14,907 bases of DNA from Halieaceae bacterium UBA4438. GTDB lineage: Bacteria > Pseudomonadota > Gammaproteobacteria > Pseudomonadales > Halieaceae. The notes beneath the pieces are model-generated. The model ran no database searches. It was not told where the DNA came from and saw only the letters and a program-made list of their open reading frames with translations. Both the position numbers and the translations under genes were made by a program. Of the stretch, positions 1 through 6,297 are shown piece after piece; the stretch's first letter is position 1, and every line of letters begins with the position of its first letter. The stretch lies in the NCBI GenBank assembly GCA_002390485.1, contig DGPO01000026.1, positions 1 through 14,907 of the forward strand. The letters run 5' to 3'.

Positions 1-1085
1 TCCATCTCCAGAAGCTGGTCATAAGGAACATCAGCCTCGGCCAACAATACATTCATGTGTCCCGGCATACGCCCGGCAACCGGGTGAATACCGTAATTCA
101 CTTCACACCCGTTGGCTTCGAGCAATTCCATGAGCTCTTTGACAACGTGCTGGGCCTGAGCAACCGCCATGCCGTAGCCTGGAATAATGGCGACGTTAGT
201 GGCTGCTTCCAGAACGTAGTAGGCGTCCTCAACCGAAATCGGTTTGATCTCTCCTTCCACTTCAGTGACCGTGGTCGAGACACTCGCAAAGCCCGAAAAC
301 AGTACATTACTCAGTGAACGATTCATCGCCTTGCACATGATCTGCGTGAGAATTATTCCTGAGGCACCCACGAGCGATCCAGCGACAATGAGTACGTTGT
401 TATCGACGGCAAAGCCCGCCGCACACGCTGCAAGACCCGAGTAGGAGTTCAGCAACGAGATCACCACGGGCATGTCCGCGCCGCCAATGGGGATCACCAC
501 CATCACACCGAAGAGCAGCGACAAACCAACGACCGCGTAAAGCCATGTCGGATCGCTGGGCGTTGTGACAAACATTGCAGCACTGTACAAAATACCGAGC
601 ACAATGAGCCCATTCACGAATTTCTGCCCCGCGAAGGTAATCGCGCCACTGCCGATCATTTCTGAGAGCTTGCCGTAGGCGATCAATGATCCGGTGAAGG
701 TCACGCCACCAATGAGGATGGACAAAATAATAGTGACGTACTGGAAATTGCCGGTTGCGATCGACAGTGCCGACACACCGACCAATCCAGAAGCAGCGCC
801 TCCAACACCATTAAACAGTGCGACCAATTCGGGCATGGACGTCATGGCGACTGACCGCGCCGCAACAGCACCAATTGCACCACCAACGATCATACCCCCG
901 AGAATAAACTCGTATTGGACAATACCTTGGTCAAGTAAAGCAGCAACGATCGCAAGCAACATACCAACGGCAGAGATGCCGTTACCTTTTCGTGCGGTAT
1001 CAGGCGAACCAAGCATTTTGAGACCGAAAACAAAGAGACCCGCCGCGACCACATAACCCAACTGAATGAGGAGATTAGTTTCCAT
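1..1085 (-). CDS. pntB: NAD(P) transhydrogenase subunit beta, 3' end cut by window
   Basis: Beta subunit of the proton-translocating transhydrogenase of the inner membrane, which uses the proton gradient to drive hydride transfer from NADH to NADP+. About 361 residues are visible from an ATG at 1085; E. coli PntB is about 462, so roughly the last 100 are outside the window. The first ~260 residues are a series of hydrophobic, glycine-rich membrane segments (for example GGVTFTGSLIAYGKL). The start of the cytosolic NADP-binding domain III follows, with PGYGMAVAQAQ near residue 300 and HPVAGRMPGHMNVLLAEA near the cut. The start is supported by GGAGGG eight bases or so upstream, which lies inside the end of pntA2; the two genes are 2 bases apart. 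It is the last gene of the pntA1-pntA2-pntB operon. Identification is secure from sequence similarity. Confidence 0.97.
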   Translation of the reverse strand, partial: METNLLIQLGYVVAAGLFVFGLKMLGSPDTARKGNGISAVGMLLAIVAALLDQGIVQYEFILGGMIVGGAIGAVAARSVAMTSMPELVALFNGVGGAASGLVGVSALSIATGNFQYVTIILSILIGGVTFTGSLIAYGKLSEMIGSGAITFAGQKFVNGLIVLGILYSAAMFVTTPSDPTWLYAVVGLSLLFGVMVVIPIGGADMPVVISLLNSYSGLAACAAGFAVDNNVLIVAGSLVGASGIILTQIMCKAMNRSLSNVLFSGFASVSTTVTEVEGEIKPISVEDAYYVLEAATNVAIIPGYGMAVAQAQHVVKELMELLEANGCEVNYGIHPVAGRMPGHMNVLLAEADVPYDQLLEM

Positions 1086-1087
1086 AC

Positions 1088-1369
1088 TTAACCCTCCTTC
1101 TTCTTAAAGAAGCCCAGCATGCGGTCCGTCACCAGGTAACCGCCCACGACATTAATACTGGCAAGCGCAACAGCGCCAGCGCCTAGCCACTGGGCGAGGT
1201 CTTGTTCGCCGCTACCGGCCAGAGCAATCGCACCCACTACGGTAATACCCGAAATGGCATTTGCACCCGACATCAGCGGCGTATGCAACGTTGCGGGCAC
1301 CTTATTGATCAGCTCAAAGCCTAAAAAGACTGCGAGCATCAGAATGAATAAAAGATACGAAACTTCCAT
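1088..1369 (-). CDS. pntA2: NAD(P) transhydrogenase subunit alpha part 2 (membrane)
   Basis: Small membrane part of the transhydrogenase alpha subunit, 93 residues. In enterobacteria it is fused to the C-terminus of PntA; in Rhodospirillum rubrum and many other bacteria it is a separate gene, as here. Three hydrophobic segments are visible, at about residues 3-20, 33-52 and 59-80, separated by short turns, and the protein ends with a basic tail (FFKKKEG). The conserved TPLMSGANAISGI stretch, typical of PntA membrane domains, sits at about residues 30-42. The stop codon of pntA1 is 1 base before its ATG, so translation is probably coupled. With pntB it forms the proton channel of domain II. 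Confidence 0.95.
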   Translation of the reverse strand: MEVSYLLFILMLAVFLGFELINKVPATLHTPLMSGANAISGITVVGAIALAGSGEQDLAQWLGAGAVALASINVVGGYLVTDRMLGFFKKKEG

Positions 1370-1370
1370 T

Positions 1371-2513
1371 TTATCCTTCCCCTTCCATTAGATTTTTAAT
1401 GGTGGGGTGAACCACCTCTCCACCGTGCGTGATGACACAGCCTGGCAAAATATCGTTCTGCATATCGAGAACAAACGTCTTTGCCTCAGTATCCCAAGTG
1501 TCCTCAACCAAATTAAACAAGTTGTTTGCGTACATTTGAGACGCATCTCGTGCCACTTCATTGGCCAAGTTCGCGGTACCCACAATCGTCACACCGTCGA
1601 CAACAACCGTCTCGTTCGGGACGGAACCTTCGACGTTACCGCCAGTTTCTGCCGCCATATCGACGATAACGGCGCCAGGTGCCATACCCTCGATCATGTC
1701 TCGGGTGACAAGAACAGGCGGTTTACGACCAAAGACTTGTGCCGTTGTAATCACCACATCTGAGTCGGCAATAACCGATTTTTGTGCCTGTCGCTGAAGT
1801 TCCACCTGCTCTGGCGTCAGCTCTTTGGCGTAACCGTCCGCCGTCTGGCCGGTATCACCAAGATCAATCTCAAGGAATTTTCCACCTAACGACTGCACCT
1901 GCTCAGCAACCACAGGGCGCGTGTCAAAAGCGGTCACGCGTCCGCCAAGCCGTTTTGCAGTGGCGATAGCCTGCAGACCCGCAACGCCCGCACCGATGAT
2001 AAAAATCTTTGCCGGCTTCAGCGTTCCTGCAGGCGTCATGAGCATCGGAAAGATACTTGGCAGCTGCGCCGCCGCTAGCATGACGGCCACGTAGCCCGCT
2101 AAGTTGGCTTGTGAGCTGAGCGCATCCATTTTCTGGCTGCGCGTTGAGCGAGGAATCATCTCCATGCTGACCGCAGTAATTTCTTTGGCAGCAAGCGTCT
2201 TTATGAGATCGCGCTCATTAAACGGGTCCAGATAGGACACATGGATACAGCCCGGCTTCATCATATCGATGTCCGCAGGCTCGGGCTTACGCAGTCTTAA
2301 GACCATGTCTGCAGAACCCATCAAAGCCGCACGATCACTGACAATTTCAGCGCCAAGCTCAGAATAAAGACTGTCGTTGTATCCGACCGCATCGCCAGCG
2401 CCGGACTCAATGGCGACGTCGGCGCCAAGTCTGATCATTTTCTTTACGGTTTCCGGAGTGGCGGAAGTTCGTCGCTCGCCTGCAACCGACTCGCGAGGAA
2501 TAACAATACGCAT
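1371..2513 (-). CDS. pntA1: NAD(P) transhydrogenase subunit alpha part 1 (NAD-binding)
   Basis: Cytosolic domain I of the transhydrogenase, 380 residues, which binds NAD(H) and passes hydride to NADP on PntB. It belongs to the alanine dehydrogenase/PNT family. The N-terminal family motif is at residues 2-16 (RIVIPRESVAGERRT). The conserved RSQKMDALSSQANLAGY lies at 125-141. A Rossmann dinucleotide site (GAGVAG, 174-179) is followed by an acidic residue in TAFDTRP. A mobile-loop-like GYAKEL segment follows at about 228-233. The length fits the stand-alone alpha-1 form. The ATG at 2513 is preceded by only a weak purine-rich stretch (AAGAGCGAG). It is the first gene of the three-gene operon; its promoter should lie in 2514-2640, but no clear -35/-10 pair is seen there. 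Confidence 0.96.
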   Translation of the reverse strand: MRIVIPRESVAGERRTSATPETVKKMIRLGADVAIESGAGDAVGYNDSLYSELGAEIVSDRAALMGSADMVLRLRKPEPADIDMMKPGCIHVSYLDPFNERDLIKTLAAKEITAVSMEMIPRSTRSQKMDALSSQANLAGYVAVMLAAAQLPSIFPMLMTPAGTLKPAKIFIIGAGVAGLQAIATAKRLGGRVTAFDTRPVVAEQVQSLGGKFLEIDLGDTGQTADGYAKELTPEQVELQRQAQKSVIADSDVVITTAQVFGRKPPVLVTRDMIEGMAPGAVIVDMAAETGGNVEGSVPNETVVVDGVTIVGTANLANEVARDASQMYANNLFNLVEDTWDTEAKTFVLDMQNDILPGCVITHGGEVVHPTIKNLMEGEG

Positions 2514-2708
2514 GAGTGATGCTCGCTCTTTTTAAGTTTGTGAGGTAGTACGTCTGATGTCATCGACAGGATCTCATCCAGCCGGCTTTATCGCGAGAAA
2601 ATTACCTGATAGCCCAAATCGATTCTACAAATCTAAGCAAGGATTTAGCAGCTCAGCTGCCTTATAAGCGAGGTGGTGATGACTAAAACCGTTGTGCCGC
2701 GTTTGAAA
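2514..2708. other. Intergenic region between pntA1 and chrR, with a short palindrome
   Basis: A 195-base gap in a minus-strand tandem, lying downstream of chrR and upstream of pntA1. It contains a perfect 13-base dyad, GCAGCT-C-AGCTGC, at 2648-2660. There is no T-run after it on the minus strand, so it is not a convincing intrinsic terminator; it could be an operator or chance. No clear sigma70 promoter for pntA1 was recognised, although some promoter must be here unless chrR transcripts read through. Confidence 0.3.
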
Positions 2709-3359
2709 TTAGCCCGCACGCAGTTGCAGCAGTGGACTTAGCCAACGATGATGCCAGTGGGTAAACCGAAGAGGGGCCTCGAGAACGGCAAGACAAATGC
2801 AATCGCCGCCCGGAAGTGCTGCTGGCGCATGAACATCTCCGGCCTCGCGAACAATAAAGTCGCCTGCGTGATAAGCGCCACTTTCATCACTAAAACCGCC
2901 CTGAAGAACGAGCGTCATCTCCGTCCCAGAGTGGTTATGCTGGGGAATTCGACCGCCCTCAGAGATATGATAAAGCGAAAATTCAGTAGCGCCATCAATG
3001 CGCCCCAAATCGGCAATACGCAATGAGCGGCTGACTTTCTTCCACTGTAGCTTGTCTAAATTTCCCTGCCGGACTTGCTTGACTGTCCACGACAACGTCG
3101 ATGCGTTAGCGTCGTTGGCAGCTCTATCATCGGGCACTTCATCGAGCCGTAAAAGAACATCTTCAAACACCTGCGGATCGACTGAAACGGGGGCCGTATC
3201 TTCTAGCATCACACCGCCGATGCTCTCGAGTTGCGCCAGTTTTTGCTGACAGAGCGTACAGTGGTCTAAATGAGTGGAAACGCAAACACTCTGCGCCGCA
3301 GGCAGAGAGTTGGCCGAGTACTCAGCTAACATGTTGGAATCTGGATGATGCTTTACCAT
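2709..3359 (-). CDS. chrR: ChrR-type zinc/cupin anti-sigma factor
   Basis: Anti-sigma factor of the ChrR family, 216 residues, cytosolic. It holds the ECF11 sigma factor RpoE inactive and releases it in response to singlet oxygen or organic peroxides. Two domains are visible. The N-terminal zinc anti-sigma (ZAS) domain, about residues 1-90, carries the ligand set H5, H30, C34, C37 (HLDHCTLC). The C-terminal cupin, about 105-200, carries H141, H143, E147 and H177 (HNHSGTEM and GDVHAP). From memory, the cupin ligands fall at the same residue numbers as in Rhodobacter sphaeroides ChrR, and the ZAS ligands are offset by one. All metal ligands are therefore present and it should be functional. It lies downstream of rpoE on the same strand but 143 bases away, not overlapping as is usual for sigma/anti-sigma pairs. 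Only a weak ribosome site (GAAAG) precedes the ATG. Confidence 0.93.
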   Translation of the reverse strand: MVKHHPDSNMLAEYSANSLPAAQSVCVSTHLDHCTLCQQKLAQLESIGGVMLEDTAPVSVDPQVFEDVLLRLDEVPDDRAANDANASTLSWTVKQVRQGNLDKLQWKKVSRSLRIADLGRIDGATEFSLYHISEGGRIPQHNHSGTEMTLVLQGGFSDESGAYHAGDFIVREAGDVHAPAALPGGDCICLAVLEAPLRFTHWHHRWLSPLLQLRAG

Positions 3360-3469
3360 GATATCTTTCTAACCCTGCCCATTCGATCGGTCAACTGCAT
3401 ATTTTCTTGTCTGCGGTACGCCCAACTGTAGTCGTCGGTTTAACCAGAGCAAATTTTTTTACTTTATAT

Positions 3470-3505
3470 GCAAACTAATACCGATAAGTCTACCCGTGCG
3501 GATCA
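3470..3505 (-). promoter_or_regulatory. Possible ECF-type promoter before chrR (weak)
   Basis: On the minus strand, TGATCC occurs at 3505-3500, overlapping the rpoE stop codon. An AT-rich stretch, including TATTAG, follows about 19 bases later. TGATCC resembles the -35 element I recall for RpoE (ECF11) promoters in Rhodobacter sphaeroides. The rest of the 143-base gap (3360-3502) is AT-rich and holds no gene. The downstream element is not a clear match, so this is only a candidate for separate or autoregulated expression of chrR. Confidence 0.2.
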
Positions 3506-4132
3506 CTCCTCTGAACCCGCAGCCATGAAAACTTGTAATTTTTGTATCGCTAATCGCACTCGCGACTTAACTGTACCCAGCGGCAATCCAAGCTCTGCAG
3601 CCGTCTCAGAGTGCGACTTACCTTCCATATACACCTTTGCCAAAATTTGCGCCTGATCCTGAGGCAGATGGTTCATTAGCTCTCGAACCCGTTGCGCGCC
3701 GCGCTCCGCATGCAGTGCACTCGTAGGCTCATGACCTTCGAGCTCAAACCCCACGTCTTCAGCTTCGAGTTGCGTATCGAATTTTTGCAGGCGACGAAAC
3801 ATATCCGTCCGGCAGTTTCGTGCAATCGTGTAAACCCAAGTACTTGCCGCCGCCTTCTCAGGGTTGAAGCCCGCGGCCTTTTGCCACACCTTGAGCATGA
3901 CCTCTTGCACCAGCTCGTCGGCATGGGCCGCTGATAACGACGATCCCGACAGCGCAAACGCTTTAATTAAGGGTGCAAAATGGGCGAAAAACTTTGCAAA
4001 TGCCGCGCGGTCGCGATGCTCGGCCATTCGAACGACACAAAGACTCCACTCATCGGTGCGACGCCCCTGAGGCACTGACCAAGCAGAGGTCGCGGGCTGT
4101 CCGCGTGCGCCTTCTCCTTGTTTGTCGACCAT
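3503..4132 (-). CDS. rpoE: ECF sigma factor, RpoE/SigE of the ChrR-controlled (ECF11) type
   Basis: RNA polymerase sigma factor of the extracytoplasmic-function class, 209 residues from the chosen start. Region 2 lies at about residues 44-115, with DELVQEVMLKVWQKA (core binding and -10 recognition) and STWVYTIARNCRTDMFRR. Region 4 lies at about 148-203, with the helix-turn-helix HSETAAELGLPLGTVKSRVR. The ATG at 4132 is chosen because AAAGGAG sits 8 bases upstream. An upstream in-frame ATG at 4180 would add 16 residues but would run into the divergent promoter elements and has no ribosome site. Assignment to ECF11 rests mainly on the ChrR partner with a cupin domain just downstream. The likely trigger is singlet oxygen or peroxide stress, and the likely targets include the divergent plus-strand operon beginning at 4277. 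That regulatory link is inferred, not shown. Confidence 0.93.
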   Translation of the reverse strand: MVDKQGEGARGQPATSAWSVPQGRRTDEWSLCVVRMAEHRDRAAFAKFFAHFAPLIKAFALSGSSLSAAHADELVQEVMLKVWQKAAGFNPEKAAASTWVYTIARNCRTDMFRRLQKFDTQLEAEDVGFELEGHEPTSALHAERGAQRVRELMNHLPQDQAQILAKVYMEGKSHSETAAELGLPLGTVKSRVRLAIQKLQVFMAAGSEE

Positions 4133-4140
4133 TGAGCACT

Positions 4141-4147
4141 CTCCTTT
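4141..4147 (-). promoter_or_regulatory. Ribosome binding site deciding the rpoE start
   Basis: AAAGGAG on the minus strand, 8 bases before the ATG at 4132. It favours the shorter sigma factor over the in-frame ATG at 4180. Confidence 0.75.
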
Positions 4148-4166
4148 GAGCGTATCTTTATTCAGA

Positions 4167-4220
4167 ATACACATATCCACTTAACTTGACACTTAAATGT
4201 GTATATTAATATTTACACAT
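4167..4220. promoter_or_regulatory. Cluster of three TGTGTA-type elements in the divergent promoter region
   Basis: The rpoE / flavoprotein intergenic region holds TACACAT at 4168-4174, ATGTGTA at 4197-4203 and TACACAT at 4214-4220. The first two form an 8-base inverted repeat (ATACACAT / ATGTGTAT) with a 22-base spacer. The last two form TGTGTA-N10-TACACA. Each divergent gene therefore has an ATGTGTAT copy in its own orientation, about 42 bases before the rpoE start and about 80 bases before the flavoprotein start. It may be an operator for a regulator of both genes, or part of the promoters. The binding protein is unknown. Confidence 0.4.
4186..4214 (+). promoter_or_regulatory. Candidate promoter for the flavoprotein-DUF1365-methyltransferase operon
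   Basis: A perfect TTGACA lies at 4186-4191. Possible -10 elements are TAATAT (15-base spacer) or ATATTT (17-base spacer, 4209-4214). This resembles a housekeeping sigma70 promoter and overlaps the TGTGTA elements, so a repressor bound there could block it. Neither -10 is ideal. Confidence 0.35.
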
Positions 4221-4276
4221 TGTTGCCAGCGGCAAGTTGTGCGACAACACGGGCTAAGCACTTAAAAGGTCTAACA

Positions 4277-5539
4277 ATGACGACAGCCATTATCGGGACG
4301 GGTATTTCAGGGCTCGGTTGCGCTTACCGGCTTGCACGGTCCGGTGAGCCGGTGGAGGTCTTTGAAGCCTCGCCAATTATTGGGGGACATACAGCGACCA
4401 AGGACGTCTCGGTGGCCAGCGGCGACTACGCCATCGATACCGGATTTATTGTTTATAACGACTGGACCTACCCCGAATTCATCGCGCTGATGGACGAGCT
4501 TGAAGTCACCAACCAACCCACCACAATGGGGTTTTCTGTATCTGATGACCTGTCCGGGCTCGAATACGCAGGCAACAACCTGAACACACTTTTCGCGCAG
4601 CGGCGTAACCTATTGTCACCGACGTTCATCGCCATGGTGCTTGAGATCTTACGATTCAACCGCATCGCGGTCGAAGACCTAGAGGCAGGACGCTTGAAGA
4701 CCGGAGAAACGCTGCAAGCGTATCTCGAGCGTCATCAGTTTTCCGCGCTGTTTAGGCGTAACTATCTGCTCAGCATGGCGTCTGCCATCTGGTCGGCAAA
4801 CTTCGAAGAAACGCTTAACTACCCTGCTGAATTTTTTGTTCGCTTTTTTAAAAACCACGGATTACTGCAGGTCAAGAACAGACCACAGTGGCGAGTCCTC
4901 ACCGGCGGCAGTCAGAGCTACCTCAAACCGTTGTGCGCTCCTTTTATAGACAATATACGCACGTCGTGTGCCGTCACAGCAGTCGTGCGAGAGCCAGGGC
5001 AAAAGCCGAAACTACGAACCGAGCAAGGCGAGGAGCTGACGTTTGACAACATCGTCATCGCCGGCCACGCGGACCAAGCCTTGACCATTTTGAGCGACGT
5101 CGATGCTAAGGAGCGCGCCGTCCTCTCCCAACTGCCCTACTCTGAGAACGAGGTTGTACTGCACACTGACGCGCGAGTTTTGCCTCAAAACCGACGCGCT
5201 TGGTCGAGCTGGAACTACCGCCTGAAGAACTCAAATAGCCAGGCGACTCTCACCTATAACATGAATATTTTGCAGGGAATTTCCGCTCCAGAAACCTTTT
5301 GCGTCACGCTTAACGACACAGCGGCTATTGATCCTGCAACGATATTAGGAGAATACCGATACGCCCATCCGCAGTTCACGATCGACGGAATCGCCGCTCA
5401 AGAGCGCTGGGAGGAGATAAACGGCGTGCGTGATACCTGGTTTTGTGGCGCCTACTGGCGCAATGGATTTCATGAAGACGGTCTGTTTAGCGGTCATCGG
5501 GTTGCCGACGCGATCATCGCAAGGAAGACCGCCGAGTGA
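4277..5539 (+). CDS. FAD-dependent amine-oxidase-like oxidoreductase (COG2907 type; possible fatty-acyl desaturase)
   Basis: Flavoprotein of 420 residues. The N-terminus is an FAD Rossmann motif: GTGISG at 7-12, with the ribose-binding Glu at 30 in VFEAS, then IGGHT at 35-39. The C-terminus has the second FAD motif of this superfamily (WFCGAYWRNGFHEDGLFSG). I recognise the family as the predicted NAD/FAD-binding proteins that sit next to DUF1365 and Cfa-like genes in many Proteobacteria. In the furan fatty acid pathway of alphaproteobacteria a flavoprotein desaturase (UfaD) acts on methylated acyl chains, and this gene is a candidate for a similar step; that function is inferred. The ATG at 4277 is chosen because AAAAGG sits 7 bases upstream. 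An in-frame ATG at 4199 would add 26 residues before the Rossmann strand and would begin inside the promoter elements. It overlaps the next gene by 4 bases (GTGA). Confidence 0.88.
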   Translation: MTTAIIGTGISGLGCAYRLARSGEPVEVFEASPIIGGHTATKDVSVASGDYAIDTGFIVYNDWTYPEFIALMDELEVTNQPTTMGFSVSDDLSGLEYAGNNLNTLFAQRRNLLSPTFIAMVLEILRFNRIAVEDLEAGRLKTGETLQAYLERHQFSALFRRNYLLSMASAIWSANFEETLNYPAEFFVRFFKNHGLLQVKNRPQWRVLTGGSQSYLKPLCAPFIDNIRTSCAVTAVVREPGQKPKLRTEQGEELTFDNIVIAGHADQALTILSDVDAKERAVLSQLPYSENEVVLHTDARVLPQNRRAWSSWNYRLKNSNSQATLTYNMNILQGISAPETFCVTLNDTAAIDPATILGEYRYAHPQFTIDGIAAQERWEEINGVRDTWFCGAYWRNGFHEDGLFSGHRVADAIIARKTAE

Positions 5540-6288
5540 GAACGGCCTTTTACATTGGCAGGCTGGCACACGCGCGCATGAAGCCGAGACACCATCGCTT
5601 CAGTTACTCGGTTTTTATGCCTTTCGTCGACGTCGAGAGTGTTCAGAAAATCACTAAAGATCTTCCGTTTTGGAGCGTGGGTAGATGGGGCTTGGCGCGA
5701 TTTGTTCGTAACGACTTTATTGGAGACGAAAAAGTACCCATTGCGGAGGCGGTTAAACAGCGCATTCACGAGGTCACTGGGCAGCATTTTGAGGGGCAAG
5801 TATTTCTGCTGGCCAACTGGCGTTACTTCGGAATTCAGAACAACCCCATAGCCTGTTACTTCTGTAAAAATCACCTGACCGATGAGCTCGAATACATCGT
5901 CGCGGAAGTGACCAACACACCATGGGGTGAGCGTCACAGCTACGTGCTGCCAGTTGACGCAGCAACAGGCCTTTACCAAACCGAGTTCGATAAAAAGTTA
6001 CACGTTTCGCCCTTTCACGGTATGAATCAACGATACCGCTGGTTTTCGACAACACCGGATGACTCACTCGCCATAAAGCTGACTAATTTAGAAGACGGCG
6101 AGCGCGTCTTTCACGCGTCACTCACGCTAAAACGACTGCCTCTAAACAAAGCCTCGGCACTGACTCTGCTCGCGCGTTTCCCATTGGAAACCGCGAAAGT
6201 GGCCGCGGCCATTTATTGGCAAGCACTCGTTTTGTTTCTCCGTCGAGTGCCCCTTTACTCCCACCCTAAAAACGATTCGGCTCACTAG
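5536..6288 (+). CDS. DUF1365 family protein
   Basis: Protein of 250 residues of the DUF1365 family (COG3496), whose biochemical role is not known to me. Family marks are visible: an N-terminal HARMKPRHHRFSYSVFM at about 12-28, a central WRYFGIQNNPIACYFC, EVTNTPWGERHSYVLP, and the strongly conserved KLHVSPFHGMNQRYRW at about 154-169. The start is a GTG overlapping the TGA of the flavoprotein gene by 4 bases, so translation is probably coupled. A hydrophobic segment near the C-terminus (about 214-237) may touch the membrane. The gene almost always lies between a flavoprotein and a Cfa-like methyltransferase, which suggests work on membrane acyl chains. Histidine and aromatic conservation hints at an enzyme, but I cannot name a reaction. 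Confidence 0.9.
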   Translation: MRTAFYIGRLAHARMKPRHHRFSYSVFMPFVDVESVQKITKDLPFWSVGRWGLARFVRNDFIGDEKVPIAEAVKQRIHEVTGQHFEGQVFLLANWRYFGIQNNPIACYFCKNHLTDELEYIVAEVTNTPWGERHSYVLPVDAATGLYQTEFDKKLHVSPFHGMNQRYRWFSTTPDDSLAIKLTNLEDGERVFHASLTLKRLPLNKASALTLLARFPLETAKVAAAIYWQALVLFLRRVPLYSHPKNDSAH

Positions 6289-6297
6289 GAGGGCTCA

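Noticed and set aside
694..1056. A plus-strand reading frame rich in Pro, Thr and Ala opposite pntB.
   Set aside because: It is antisense to the membrane domain of PntB, which matches its family throughout; the bias reflects the complement of hydrophobic codons.
2648..2660. A 13-base palindrome as an intrinsic terminator for chrR.
   Set aside because: The stem is only 6 bases with a 1-base loop and no T-run follows, so it does not meet terminator criteria.
2679..2741. A 20-codon plus-strand reading frame with AGGTGG just before its ATG.
   Set aside because: The ribosome site is too close to the ATG, the frame overlaps the end of chrR, and the peptide has no recognisable feature; probably chance.
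4133..4180. N-terminal extension of rpoE starting at an ATG at 4180.
   Set aside because: It has no ribosome site and covers the promoter-like elements, while the ATG at 4132 has AAAGGAG at good spacing.
4199..4276. N-terminal extension of the flavoprotein from an ATG at 4199.
   Set aside because: The FAD Rossmann strand begins right after the ATG at 4277, which has its own ribosome site; the extension lies in the divergent promoter.
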